64,000 nucleotides of DNA from Romanomermis culicivorax (Eukaryota > Nematoda > Enoplea > Mermithida > Mermithidae): positions 1 to 64,000 of the forward strand of contig CAWUHX010000127.1 of NCBI GenBank assembly GCA_963922205.1. The letters are read 5' to 3'. Below are positions 19,956 to 32,019 of this stretch, piece by piece. How positions within the stretch are numbered: the first letter of the stretch is position 1; every line of letters begins with the position of its first letter. The position numbers were made by a program, and so were the translations under genes. The notes under the pieces are model-generated. The model searched no databases. It saw nothing but the letters and a program-made list of their open reading frames with translations, and had not been told where the DNA came from.

Positions 19956-20127
19956 CAAGTGCGGAATTAGGGGGGGGGGCGCGGCCGCACCTCCCCCGAA
20001 ACTGTTGAAATACGATTTTTTTCTGTATACCTATAGGCAAATTTGAAAATTTTTTGAGTTTTTTGGAAAAATACTTAATTTTGAGTATCGCCCCCCCCCC
20101 CGAAAAAAATTTCTGGATCCGTCACTG
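19956..20127 (-). repeat. hAT-like G-rich MITE, copy A
   Basis: In minus orientation it starts CAGTGACGGATCCAG and ends with the complement of CAAGTGCGGAATTAG, with C/G homopolymers just inside both ends. The copy at 22735-22865 has the same plan. CAGTG-type termini are characteristic of hAT elements. No transposase is present. Confidence 0.65.
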
Positions 20128-22320
20128 ATTTCGGCTACAAATTTTTTTCTAGCAACAATGTAAAGATTGAATGATTGCTTATTCCCGAACAAAATTGAGT
20201 CAAAAGTCATTAAATTTTCGGTCAAAAACGTGCCAACAATATCTATTTTTCTGCTCGAATCAAACGCCAAAAATAAGAATTTCAGTTCAAATCCAAATCC
20301 CATTGAATCAACAGAGGAAATAGAATGGCAGGACTTCATTTATTGATCAATCATTAATAACCTAATAAGTTTGCTGTGATCATACAAATGTATTATTCGA
20401 AGAGAATTTGCTTGCGTTCAGATCAAATACAAGTGGTTATCATATTCTTTACTCCGCTTGGAGTGCTGGAAAATTTTTGCATTTCAGCCCCTAAAATGCC
20501 TAGAAATCAAGGAAATTTAGTCTTTGATCAGTAAAAAGTTTGTGCCAATTGGCACAAATTTTCATAATTTTTTGTGCCAAAAATCCCTGGTCTTTACTCT
20601 GTTGATTAGTGGAAAACAAAATAATGTGGCATAGATGCATCACACCTTGCGCTATGCACCATAATAAATTACTGTGACCACAGTTTGTGTGATTCTGAAA
20701 TTTTATCGGCTATGTCATGCACTATATATTCGAAACCAATTAAAACACAATTCAGTGGATCCGATGGTAGAGAAATGTAAGTTGTTTGTTTGTTATGATT
20801 GATCAACCGTACTTTTGTGTTCATTTTCTTTTGAATTAGTTGGATATTCAACCATTTGTAACCTCTAAGCCATTGATTGCTGACAAGGTGTATTTTTTGT
20901 ACTGGTACAAACGACCTCTCAAAAACGATTTGCGCTCCAAAAGACTACGAACAGACACACAAAACAGTTGATCACGAGGCACAGAAGATGCACTAGTAAA
21001 ATACTCCACAAAGATTTTATTATTATGCCATAGCAGCTAGTTTGTCATTTTCAATGCGGACGCATAACAAATAAGTCCATTGATACTAAATACTGATGAC
21101 TGTTGAGTGATGAAATTTCTTTGCGCTAAAATTTTCGTTTGTACTGCACAAATGAAGCCAAAATTTTCATTTGTACTCTTGACTGTTTCGTTTGTACAGT
21201 ACAAAAAAACACTGATGACAAGTCAGTTATTATCCTCTCCTCTGCTCAAGTTTTCCTCATATGTGTAGATTGCCCTCCATCTGATCAGAGCCGCTACTCA
21301 AATTTTGATACTCCAAGCTCTAGTAACCCCTCAATGCCACTAGCTCAAAAAATTAGGCAAATGAGTGATTTCTTGCCCTTTTTGGAAATTTTCTTTATTT
21401 TCGCTAAAAATTAGGCTTTTTTGGCACTTATTCACTTTATGGCCCATCAACTTTTTTCCATGTTTTTTGTAGGAGGTTGCATGGTATACACCCACTAGGC
21501 TTAGGCTTGGGCTTATTTATTTATGTGTTAGAAAACTGAAAAAATTCAGTGGGCCATGGAGTGCATAAGTACACTTTTTCGATATTGTAGAGTAATTTTT
21601 GACCCTCCTACTTGGATACCCCTACGTAGATTCCTCCCCAGCCAACCTGAGGTCCTTCAGGAATCATGTATTTCTGATTATCAATTTTTTGCAATTATAT
21701 AATAGTAATTTATTAGATCGAAAGGCATAACAGCTAAAAAATTAGTGAAAGTAGCACCTCTAAGAAAGGTGATTTACCCTTTAAGTCTATCATAGAAAAT
21801 TTTTGCACTACTAGCATTTACAGTACTTTCATCAACAGAATTCTAAGCCTGGACTACCTGACTACAGAATTAATATTTCAACAGATCATGACAATTTACA
21901 ATACACCAGTTTCAACGAGTTATTAGCATGGTTAGAATTATGAATGTTATTGAAAAAGTTATCAATTAGCAAAACATTCATACGAACAATATTATAAACC
22001 GTAATGAGATCGGAGCGGTTGCAGGTCTAATCATTCTACACCTAGGTGGTTTGAATGTTCATAAGATAATGTACTATCATAACCCAGTATTCTCTTTGTG
22101 AATCTCTACTAAACTTTCTCAACTCTTTTGTTATCTTGCTTGAAATTAGGATTTCAAACTGCTGTGGCATATTCTAATATAAGGATGGGCTGGGGATCTG
22201 GATCTGGATCCGCAGATATGTGCCTTAATTTTTAGATCCAGATTTAATCAAGATTGGCTGAACCAAATTAATCACAATTTATGATCCAACCAGAAATCGT
22301 TTTTTTCAAATGATTTCTGG
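20128..22320. other. gene-free repeat-rich region
   Basis: Holds a degenerate TTTGTGCCAATTGGCACAAA palindrome near 20,540 and a degenerate GTACAAACG-family sequence spread over about 20,890-21,215. No exon, RNA gene or domain could be supported. Open frames of 60-91 codons are featureless. Confidence 0.4.
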
Positions 22321-22501
22321 CAGTGTTTTTTTTGTACTCGGTCCATAAAAAACAAGTCCATTATTGATACTGATGGCTGTTGAGTGACAAAAAATTTTTT
22401 TGTCCTAAAAATTTTGTTTGTACCAGTACAAACGAAGCCAAAATTTTCGTTTGTACTCTGGAGCATTTCGTTTGTAAAGTACAAATAAAAAAAAAACACT
22501 G
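22321..22501. repeat. 181-bp hAT-like MITE with 8-bp target duplication
   Basis: Inverted ends CAGTGTTTTTTTTGTAC / complement (right end AAAAAACACTG) are flanked on both sides by ATTTCTGG (22313-22320 and 22502-22509), the 8-bp duplication typical of hAT insertion. The interior repeats GTACAAACGAAGCC-like words. Related degenerate sequence is near 20,890-21,215, 24,660-24,740 and 25,625-25,715. Confidence 0.85.
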
Positions 22502-22734
22502 ATTTCTGGTAGGATCGTATATTTGACCAGCAAAACTGAATAATTGTTCGAAGGGTTACTCTCATTCCTGGTGCAGACAAAAAAATTTTGGCCATCAATG
22601 ACAGGTTCGTGACTGAAGTTTAATTTATAGGTGCCACCAGGTCAATCGATCTTCTTTGAGTTGAAATTCTTCTACTTTTCTTTGTAATATTTCGATTTCC
22701 TGTAAATTCTATGAATAAGCATATAACAACAAGG
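22502..22734. other. short gene-free interval
   Basis: Starts with the right-hand copy of the 8-bp target duplication; no further feature seen. Confidence 0.4.
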
Positions 22735-22865
22735 CAGTGGCAGATCCAGAAATTTTTTTCAGGGGGCGGTGCTCAAAATCATGTATTTTTCCGAAAAAAA
22801 TCGTATTTCAAAAGCTTCGGGGGGGGGGCGGCCGCCCCCTCCGCCCTCTCCTAAATCCACACTTG
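22735..22865 (+). repeat. hAT-like G-rich MITE, copy B
   Basis: Starts CAGTGGCAGATCCAG and ends with the complement of CAAGTGTGGATTTAG. A G8 tract and a GCGGCCGC site lie inside. It is the plus-strand relative of 19956-20127. Confidence 0.65.
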
Positions 22866-23399
22866 CAACAAGGAGACAATATAACAGTTATTCGTGATGT
22901 GTGTCCACTGTTTTTTCCACATTGGCTCTATAGTGTGGAAAAAAATCTGCAATGTAGAAAATTTTTTTGAGGTGTTTCCACAAATGTGGCAAACGGACAC
23001 GCACGGCAAGAATTTTTCAGGGGGGAGGGTCATTGGACTTTTTATCCAGGGGGTAGGGGGTAGGCGAGCAAAAAAAAGTTCTGCAAGCCTGTTTTTCATA
23101 CAAAATACGCACAAAAATCATCAAAAAAGCTGTCTTCGAAAAAGTCCAGGTGGAGGTATTTGCCGACTCTTTTTGGGTGAAGGCCTGAGGTAATTAGTTT
23201 ACACCCTGCACTTCTCCTCTGTGCATGTATGATGGAGAGAAAATTTGAAGTTTTGAAATAGAAAAGATGCATTTTGGTGCATTTTAAAAAATCCAAATCT
23301 CAAAATTTTCCGGCACTTGGTTATAACTTTAATAATCATTATTATTCATTGCCAAGCTCAGACGCAGCTTTTAGCATGTCTACCTTGGTTTCCCTATTC
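22866..23399. other. gene-free interval with CCACA/TGTGG palindromes
   Basis: Contains TTTTTTCCACA and TGTGGAAAAAA words facing each other (22,905-22,985), like those at 17,205-17,270. No coding feature is supported. Confidence 0.4.
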
Positions 23400-24600
23400 A
23401 GCTAAACACACAACATCGAAACTCAAAATAGCGAGACTCAATGCAGCGATTCTCAAAACAGTGATTCTCAATACAGCGAAATCTCCAAATAGCGGTTCTC
23501 ATTACAGTGAAGTCTCAATACAGCGATGTCTCAAAACAGTGATTCTCAAATCTCAAAACAATGATTCTCAAAACAGCGAAGTCTCAGAACAAATTCCCGA
23601 AATAGTGAATTTTCAAAAAAGTCATCTTCAGAATAGAAGAATGGTGATTTGGTCGGTTAGACAGTTTGCTCTATAGCCTATTTGGTCCTCCATATTTTGG
23701 CACCAATCACGAGATTTCTGACATTATGGCTTTATAGCATGTGTTTTTAATAACATAACAGCTTTTTTCTGGTTTGTTCCTTATTAACATATTTACATGC
23801 ATGTTTGTTGTTTCTTTTCTTTTATTGGCTTTTTTATTTTTTATTTTTATTTCTTTTTATTTTGAGCCACTTTTTGTTTAATTTTTTCAGGTTGTGTACT
23901 TCTGTTCTATTTTTACCGACTTTTTACCACATTATTTTACTTTTTGTTTCTTTATTAATTTTTTGTTCTGCCTTTACTGCTTAATTACTTTATTAATTTC
24001 ATCTTATTTGCTTACTTCATTTCGTTTTATTTATTTCATTAGTTTAATTTTTTTTGCGATTCAGCTTCATTCAAAACAACTCTAATTGGGAATCCTTATG
24101 ATAATTTTTTGTTTTTGTTTTTTTAACGTTTCGCAAAAATGTTTCTCTGACAGATATTTTTTTGTGATTTTGGAATGATTTGTTCGTGCGTATATACGAC
24201 AACTGCAGCACAAAAGCATGTGAGACTTAGATAGCCAAATGCAACTAATAATAGACTATCTCAACTAGCAAAAACGATTTTAATATGCATAATTTGCATA
24301 TTTATTATAAAAATGATGTGTGAATTCACTTCAATACATAGAACTTTTTACTATTCGCTGTATTGAGATTCGCTGTTTTGAGAATCACTGTTTTGAGACA
24401 TCGCTGTTTTGAGAATCGCTGTATTGAGATTTCGTTGTATTGAGAATCACTATTTTGAGACTTCACTGTAATGAGAATCGCTGTATTGAGACTTTGCTAT
24501 AGTGAGAATCACTATTTTGAGACTTCTTTGTTTTGAGAAACACTGTTTTGAGTCTCGCTATTTTTAGTTTCGCTTTTGTAGGTTTCGCTCTATTGGGACA
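23400..24600. mobile_element. foldback-like element with tandem-repeat inverted arms
   Basis: The left arm (about 23,418-23,620) is a run of degenerate 14-18 bp units of the type CTCAAAACAGCGAT. The right arm (about 24,355-24,590) is the same unit set in inverse orientation, ending in a block matching the left outer end (complement of AGCGAGACTCAA). About 730 bp of T-rich unique sequence lies between. Arms made of tandem repeats are the hallmark of Foldback-type elements. I see no transposase. Confidence 0.7.
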
Positions 24601-25753
24601 CGCCTCTACCTTCACTTGCCATTTAATCTTTAATTGTCTCCATAATCTAAAACGTATTACCTCCAGGGTTTTTTTTTTTGTACATGACCCATTTGCACAT
24701 GTACAAACGGCAGCCAATATTTCATTTGCACAATTTGTACATAGTAAAAATAGATATAAATAAGTAACCTGTGTTCCTCTACGTCATGGCCAAAGACTAA
24801 TAACTATATCAGTGCAATTTTCAAATTTTATTTTTAAGTACAAAAAAAACTTCATTAAAATTGAGCAAAAAATTGAAATTTTCGAGTTTCGAGTCTAATT
24901 TCCAAGCATTGTGGAACAAATTTTCAAGAAAAACATCCAATAGCATAATGAATTTGTATTAGATGATAAGTCGATGTCCTGTATGATGACAAGTGGAAGC
25001 CGAAAAAGATGCTAATATTTCCGTCAATACACAAAAAAAATTGTCAATACAACAAAAAAAATTTTTTTTGTATTGATATTCGGCGACGTTAGAAAATCAA
25101 TTTTCCAAACTTTTATTTCAAGAATTAAATTTGTGTTCAAAAGTCGTAATTTTGAGAATTCTATTATTTGAAAAATTTTAAAACCTGTAATTTATTTGCT
25201 AATTCTTATGAACTTGGCCGAAAAGATATGAGTGGAAGAGTAGAAATTTCCAAAAACTATTTCCATGAACCTTCCAAATTGATTTTACGTTAAGAAAGGA
25301 ATAATCGCTTCAAAAAGTTTAGAGACTTGGCGTATTGATCTTTCTCAAAAAATGTTTCAACGAAAAAATGTCACTTTTCATTAAATATCGAGATAAAATA
25401 TTGAAGATTACCACTTAAAACTAATAATACATTTGAGATGATGAAAACTATTATACATTAAATGATATGTGAAGGTAGACATTCTGAAAGCCGCGTCTGA
25501 GCTAGGTAATAGATAATGATTATAAAAGTTATAATCGGCGCGAAGCGCCGGAAAAATTTGAGATTATGAACTTCTAAAATGCACCAAAATGCATATCTTA
25601 TCCCCAAAATTTTCTTCCCTAAATGAGGAGAGAGCCGTTTGTACATGTGCAAATGACTGCCTTAATATCGTTTGCCCCCAAAAATTTTCATTTGCCTCTG
25701 GCAAAAAAACACTCATTACCTCATTTTTTAAGTTTTCAAGTAAACGGGTCTTT
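24601..25753. other. gene-free sequence upstream of the SAS-6 gene
   Basis: Includes two degenerate GTACAAACG-family stretches (24,660-24,740 and 25,625-25,715) and a CGGCGCGAAGCGCCGG palindrome near 25,537. No promoter element could be assigned with confidence for the downstream gene. Confidence 0.4.
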
Positions 25754-28700
25754 ATGATCAAGTTTTTCAGCGAATCAACGATCAATTACGCTTTGCTCAC
25801 TGAAACACTAGTCGGAAATTCGTTTTCCAAGGTATGTGGGAGTATGTATGCCATTATTTTTTGTATTGAATCAATGGAATATTGAATGAAACAAAATATT
25901 TTGTTGAATAGGTTCATTTTAATTCTAAAATTAGACTGTTTCTGCATGATTCAATATTCATCTGATGGGTTCGAGCAGACTTCACGATAGGGAGAGGTAT
26001 GAGGATGTATTACCCCTACCTGAACTCCCAAAAATTGATCACTGGGTGGGTGCATAATCTTGAGGGAAATGACGTGTTTAGTACACATTCAGCTACACTA
26101 CCGCCATAACCTTTTTAAATTACCCCCACCCGAAAATCTGATCATAGAGACCTATGGGTTCGACCAAAAAACTGATTTTGGACTTCACTGTCATTCCAGT
26201 CAAAACGGCTTTCTCCGTCCATTTTAGGTAGAAGAACCACTTCGCCATGTTTTCCAGCAAAGTAATTCTTCTATTGACGACATGAGAAATTTCAATTCGC
26301 CATAAAACTTGAGTTCTACATTTGTGTGGATTTTTCAAGTTTTCAAAAATCCGAGCAATTTTCTGCTTATTCATTTAAGTCAAACTGAAGCTTATATCAA
26401 ACGCTTTATTTCTTGTTTAATTTTACAGGTCATGATCATGAAACTTACGAAAGAAGATGATCCGCTGTTTTTGCGACTATTGGAAATGAATGAAGAACAA
26501 TTTGATGAGTAAAATTTTTTAATTTTCATATTGATAGAATTTTTAAGTTAAATTTAGTTTTAGAATTAAGACGCAGCAACGTTTGAGAGTCAAGTTTGAC
26601 GAATTTTCTGCATATTTGGTCGGCTTGTTCGATTCGTGCTTTGAATATTCCAGATTAGCGTCTACTGATAGTGATGCAAAGTCGATACAATGCTTTTCAA
26701 TCGTTGTATTTAGTAACTGAAAAGTATCCTTTCAGGTTTTTACATTTTACCGATGACCGTAACAAGCGCAGTAAATTAGAAGTTGTCGCTTCGAATAAAA
26801 ATCAAACGTGGGTTTATTTATCGTTAAATTTCGTCCAAGCGAACGAAAATCAACTACAAAATCATTTGTGTGATACAATAAAGAAAATTATGGTAAATTG
26901 TTTCAATCTGAGGACTGAGCCGCGCGTGTGATCAACCCCGATACGTAATTATTAAAAATCGTAAATCTCTTAGTTTATTAGTAAATGCATACCAAAAACT
27001 CGAATCATACATTTCCATAAACTACTCTGTATATTTCCATTTTTTTCTGGTGAAATTTCGCTTGGGTTTCTGTATTCGTTAAGGTGTAATCATATTTTTA
27101 TCTCAAACGATTTGATTCGCAAAGTTTAGGGCTATATTTTATTCGAAAATTTTAGATATCGAGTGCTGAGCAAGAATCAAAATACAAGAGCGTGATTTCC
27201 GACATAAAGCGAAAGTTACAGAGCGTCGAAAAACGTATAACGGATCAAGAAAATGAATTCAAAGTCAAAGAAGATAAAATGTCGTCGGCTTCAAAACTGA
27301 TGAAGTCGGAATTTGAAAAAGAGAAGAGATATTTCGTGAATAAAATTACGGTGAGCGCTTCAATAGATCATCATTATATTGATCGTATACGGAAACAAAA
27401 TTTTAGTTTGAATTTTTGGTTTAAAAATCGTTGAAACACCCGAAAAAGTAACTCAAGGTTTTTTTTGTGGTATGTCGATAATATTTTTGTTTCTAGAAGT
27501 TAGATGAAGAAAACGAATGTATGAAGCATCAGTTGATTGGAAAAACCAAAATCGAACATGACAATGAAAAATTGAAATGTCAGGTAAGTGGTATTACGGT
27601 CCAAAAAATCAATCATTTCATAACATTTAGTCTAATAGCTATCAGAGTCGGAATCGGCCGTTCAGAATTTAGAAAGCGAACTAAGAATGTTGGAACTAAA
27701 GTATGATGAACAAGTTTGCGATTATAAACATCTCGAAGAAAGGCTGCAAAAACTTATCGAAGAACGTGTGAGTTTATGCAGTTAGTACTGTTTGTAATTT
27801 CAGCTTTTCAAGCTCGAATACTGAAAAATCTATCTTAGAAACAAATTCGGCGATTTCATTGAGAATTGCTAAACAAAGTTTTAGAGAATAGAAAAGTTAG
27901 TCGCTCAAAAGCATATAACTTTGGATGGTAAACCGTTTAAAATTTTGGCATTGCTGATTCGACGTATTACTAGATATTTCAATTAATTTTTGTATTCCAG
28001 GATCAATTTGAAGAACAACGTCTCCGTTTGATTCGATGTGTTACTAGATATTTCAATTGATTTGTGTGTTCCAGGAACAATGTGAAGAACAATGTCTCCG
28101 TTTGGAGGATCGCGTCAAAGAGTGCGAAAAAGCATATGACGTGCAGTGTCAAGAAACTTGTAAAGGAGTAGAAATTATCCGAAAGTATCAACTTCAGATT
28201 GCCCTATGCGAAAAGTCGCTTAAAGCGGCTAATTATCAAAATCAATTAAATAAAAATAAAGTAAATATTTTGCCGTTTGTAATTTTAAAGACAAATTTCC
28301 ATCAGATTAATACTTGAAGCTCAAGGTATGTCATCTCAAAATGTCGGAAACCGAAAATTTAGCCGAAAAAGCCCTTACTGACTACAAAAACTTGACGTCG
28401 GAAATATTATTGCTACAGACGGAAATTTTGAATTTGAAGGAACATGTAAAATTTCTGTTATACTTGAATTATGTATGTTTTTGTCATTTTTTGTTCAGAA
28501 TGCTCAGTTAAATGAGAAGTTTATATCATCTGAGAAAAAATTAGAATCCGTTAACCGACAATTAAAAGATAAAGATACAGAAGCGAAATTCTTCAAAGAT
28601 AAGCTATCAGAAGAATGTTCGTCGCGGAAACATGTGCCGCTCCAACCGCCGCCTGCCGCTCCTCCCATCAACAAAACTTATCAACCTGTCCTGGGACTTG

Positions 28701-28922
28701 GGGTGAGTTTTAGAAACTTGTAAAATAGGAGTTCCACAATTTCGAAGAATCTACTAATTTTTTTGGTCAATTATTAGGTCATTTGTTTTCTTAGCGACTT
28801 AGAGAACTGATTTTTGATATCTGCTCAAATTTTTCTTGGAAGTTATGTTTTCGGTTATATGTATTCAAAATTTTTAGAGAAGATTCCCAGCCATTGGCAA
28901 AGAAAATACATTGAACGGGTGA
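25754..28922 (+). CDS. SASS6: SAS-6 centriolar assembly protein homologue, multi-exon
   Basis: SAS-6 forms the ninefold cartwheel hub that templates centriole symmetry. Exons: 25754-25831 (candidate first exon, ATG), 26429-26508, 26558-26670, 26714-26892, 27156-27350, 27497-27583, 27648-27767, 28075-28260, 28320-28445, 28499-28702 and 28878-28922 (TGA). All phases agree and give about 470 residues, within the range of invertebrate SAS-6. The N-terminal head is recognisable by KLTKEDDPLFL, then EEQF, then FRFLHFTDD, with WVYLSLNF closing the domain. A long heptad-rich, K/E/Q-rich coiled coil follows, then a short PPPAAPP tail and a terminal GKEN. The first exon is separated by a 597-nt intron and is the least certain. 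The acceptor before 28320 is weak (TTGAAG). A coding-like 43-nt stretch at 27885-27927 is skipped because it would break the frame. No inactivating change is seen. Confidence 0.85.
27956..28104 (+). repeat. 74-bp tandem duplication spanning an exon acceptor of SAS-6
   Basis: Two diverged units start GATTCGACGTATTAC and GATTCGATGTGTTAC. Each carries a TTCCAG acceptor and then a GAA-CAA-type exon start ending TCTCCGTTTG. Only the second acceptor (28074) keeps the frame, so the first copy (acceptor 28000) appears to be intronic. Confidence 0.8.
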
Positions 28923-28999
28923 TTATTTCGACGACGTCTTTTTAGCTGCATATTTGATCTTCATTATCGTGTTCCATGTCGCGCATTTAAAAATAATTT
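28923..28999. other. short 3' flank of SAS-6
   Basis: Immediately downstream of the TGA; no clear AATAAA signal was found before the next repeat. Confidence 0.4.
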
Positions 29000-29215
29000 T
29001 AGTCTGTTTTTCTTGGAATGCTTCTAAATAATGAAAGTGAAAAGCAAGTAGTATTTCAGATTTTCACAATTTTCTGATAAACAATAGGACTGGAAATTTG
29101 TGAGTATACTCACCTAACCTTTAACAATTTTTCAAGTCGAAAATTTTACAGTGAGGCTTCATTTTGACGGCAGAGCTCTTTCCTTTTTGGAAGCAGTTTA
29201 TAAAAAACAGACAAT
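29000..29215 (+). repeat. TA-flanked MITE, copy 2
   Basis: Begins TAGTCTGTTTTTCTTGGAAT and ends AAAAAACAGACAATA, matching the 566-813 family with internal deletions. Confidence 0.7.
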
Positions 29216-29391
29216 ACTTCGTCAAGGTGTCGTTCAGAATTACCATATTGTTAACAACAATATCCATATTTTTCTATAAACGTTGTTCAGTGTTCCAGTT
29301 TCATTGTAAAATGCACCGACAAGTTTATTATCTTCCTTCGTATCTTCCTTTCAAATTAAATTGAAGCACTGTTCACGTAAAGCTATGAAAT

Positions 29392-29640
29392 TATAGTCTG
29401 CTTTTTATAAAATGCTTCCAAGTAAAAAAGTGACACAAATCAGTACTGTCGTCAAAATCGCTTACATAACGTTCTTTTTGTAAAATTTTTCACTCGAAAA
29501 ATTGCTAAAGGTAAGGTCAGTATGCTCACAAGTTTCCAGTCCTACATGATATTTTGTTTATCAGAAAATGGCAAAAATCTGGAATACTACTTGCTTTCCA
29601 CTTTCATTATTTGGAAGCATTTTTAGAAAAACAGACTATA
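29392..29640 (-). repeat. TA-flanked MITE, copy 3 (inverted)
   Basis: 249 bp from TATAGTCTG to CAGACTATA, in opposite orientation to the copies at 566 and 29,000. Further end-like fragments follow at about 29,690-29,740. Its proximity to copy 2 could create a long inverted pair. Confidence 0.75.
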
Positions 29641-29759
29641 GATGATATATTGCTCATGTGGTAATCGTGAAAATTTGAAATACTACTTGCTTTCCTTCCA
29701 CTGTCATTATTTGGAAGCATCCCAAGAAAAACAGACGATGTTCTACCGCAAACAATTTC

Positions 29760-30149
29760 CGATACTCGTCGCTCACATCGTTTTACATTTTTCGCAGCGT
29801 TACTAGAGATCAGAAAATTAATTTTGAAATGGTTGAAAAAAGATCATTAAGGAGTCTGTATCGTGAATGGAAAATTTTTTGAATGGCCTTCAGCAAGCCT
29901 TCGATAACTTTAAATAAAAATTTGTATGCGATCTCGTCGCATCGATCATTTCAAAATGAATGGAGCATTAATCTGTTGCGTGAGATCGGAAAGAGATGAA
30001 ATAAAGTATACAATGCCTGTTCAATTACCGCGCGCGCACACTACTATTATGCCAAAAAACGCGGCAATTGAAGTTTGATGGAATTGCAGGCTATTTGTTA
30101 GGAAAAAGTAGAAAATGAGAAAAAAATTTTGAACATGGTTCTCATTTGA
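29760..30149. other. no supported feature
   Basis: Contains a TTTTTCGCAG acceptor-like site near 29,797 and a CGCGCGC motif near 30,031, but no open frame or domain could be assigned. Confidence 0.4.
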
Positions 30150-30626
30150 TGACAAAAAATTGGGAGTCAAGATCGTGATACAACTGCTGTGCTTTGGAAA
30201 GTTGGAGTCTCAAAATCAGGCGCATCGCTGGTCATTTGCTTAGCTTTTTCTGGGTAGAGCGAGTATTTTTTTAGCCGTGCGAAAATTTTTTTGGACATTT
30301 CTGGCACCGGACGGAAATTATTGTTAAAGGATTTATCGAGTTTAGTCATAGTTTACCGGTTAATCGATTCCTAAGTGGATATAGGATCTGGGGAATCTTC
30401 AAAGTTTTTAGGGACTATGATGAGATGTTGCCATTTATTGCTATCTCAACATATCCTTTGAAATTCAAGACAATGGGATGTGCCAGAAAATGTGTGCCAA
30501 TGATACATTGTTTGCCAGCATCATCATCAAGAATAACATATTTGAACGGACGCTCTCCAAGGCCTGATTCCATCGTAAACAGAACTGGACCATGAGCTTT
30601 AACAACAACTCCATCTGTGATACATT
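30150..30626 (-). pseudogene. Element E protease and downstream relic (minus strand)
   Basis: Read on the minus strand, the part nearest 30,626 encodes a degenerate retropepsin C-terminal half with a recognisable CIIGTHFLAHP motif, as in the Element A protease (IVGTDFLAHP). It continues past that motif into stop-riddled sequence down to about 30,150. The catalytic half lies on the other side of Element B at 46,705 onward, so Element B inserted in this domain. The frame across the junction is no longer consistent, showing earlier decay. Confidence 0.75.
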
Positions 30627-31127
30627 TGTCCCATGCTGCTCAATTTCTCCAACGTCACGTGATCCAAATCATGTCAACACTTTATTTTTTCATGTTTTGT
30701 TTATTACTTATTCATGTTTTCGTTTATTTTATTTCTACACATATATTTTGTGTTCGTTTTATATTTTTCATGCATTTCTATGTTTCGTTTTTGTTGTATT
30801 TTATTTCTTTATGCACACGGGCTACAGTAGGCCCTTTAGCTAAAAACTTCCGCCGGCCGTGCTCCATGAGCACATGGCTATTTTTGGTGCATTCCATGCA
30901 CCTCTTATCACCAAAAATTAGCGATGTTTTTGTTACGCAAAAACGACTAGCTAAGAAGTTTTAGCTAAAGACGCTCATATGCTTAGCATAGGCACTGCAG
31001 TCGGCCTCAATGCTAAACGCATGTGAACAAAAAATGTCTATGTGCACATAGGCATCTTCTGCATCGCGTCTAGCTGCAGAAGTTAGCTTGGACGCCGAGA
31101 AACTCCGCCCAAGCTGCAGCTGTAGCC

Positions 31128-31153
31128 AAACATGTCCTTAAAAGGACATGTTT
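31128..31153. other. 12-bp-arm palindrome in the Element B LTR
   Basis: AAACATGTCCTT and its exact complement separated by AA. It is conserved unchanged in the 3' LTR at 45813-45838. Role unknown; it could be a hairpin in RNA or a dyad protein site. Confidence 0.75.
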
Positions 31154-31524
31154 CTTTAATTTTTCACTCACTTTTGGGTTCACCAAGTTTCCATTTGGTT
31201 GTAACTCCGCATCCGCCGCCCCTTCAAATTTGCATATTTTTATATACATTCGTGTGCATCTGCTGCCTTATTCTCAAATAAATTTGCATAAATTTACACC
31301 CTTCCACTGCATCCGCCGCCTATCCATATACAGTACCCGCTGCCCATCAGTGCCAGGTGTCCGATCGCTCTGGATAGCAGAGAAACAGTCGAGAGGCGCC
31401 CCGATTGCCTATACCCCTCACTCAGGACTCGTGTGGATCGCATCCCCATTCCGTGCCAGAAGACCGAAAGTATCCCAGGGACCTGCCGCCCGTTTTTGTC
31501 GAATCGCTTGAGAAACCGGACTAG

Positions 31525-31595
31525 GTGAGTCTTCTCAGGGGATTATTGTTTATTGTGGGATATTTTTGGGGAACCCTTCTTAAGTCGGTTTCCCA
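31525..31595 (+). other. intron-like segment inside the Element B LTR
   Basis: GTGAGT donor at 31525 and a pyrimidine-rich GGTTTCCCAG acceptor ending at about 31595. This mirrors the arrangement in the Element A LTR. The donor may instead feed splicing to the envelope or ORF2 region. Confidence 0.4.
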
Positions 31596-32019
31596 GGTTT
31601 TCCCCAGATAAGTAGGGCTTCCACCTCTCAGGTTCGGGCTAAAAAGGGACTGTCTGGTTCATAATCGGGTCCCATAAATTAGGTCATTTTACGGGTGACC
31701 CTGTCCCCACTCTCACTGAGCAGGACTCAAGGATTGTCACACCTAGCCTGATGGCATTGTCCATTACCCTACAGTAAGACCCCAGGACAACACCAGAGAG
31801 TACCAGCTATAGGCCTCCTTATAGCCACCACTTGCTGGGTTAGGCCCCCAAACCCATCCAGGGAGCCTGGGGAAAATGCCAGTATCCATCAGGAGTCACA
31901 GCCTATTACTCACTGTGATAGGATCAATCTGATATGGTTCACCATCAATGTGACTGCTAAAACACGGTTCTACCTGATGTGATACCCAAACCTCCCCAGC
32001 TCCCTCGTTAAATGTGACA

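Larger units (their letters stand above)
30627..32019 (+). repeat. Element B 5' LTR
   Basis: Termini TGTC...GACA. Contains CACGTG near 30,657, a 26-bp palindrome at 31128-31153 and a strong donor CTAG/GTGAGT at 31525. Most of the roughly 41 differences from the 3' LTR are transitions. No primer-binding site starting TGG lies directly after the LTR. Confidence 0.93.

Noticed and set aside
27885..27927. 43-nt coding-like exon in SAS-6
   Set aside because: Its length is not a multiple of three and joining it to the next exon creates a stop; the neighbouring exons join in phase without it.
30617..30964. 115-codon frame at the start of the Element B LTR, repeated at 45,224-45,649
   Set aside because: Hydrophobic run from T-rich LTR U3 sequence; no start or context for a gene.
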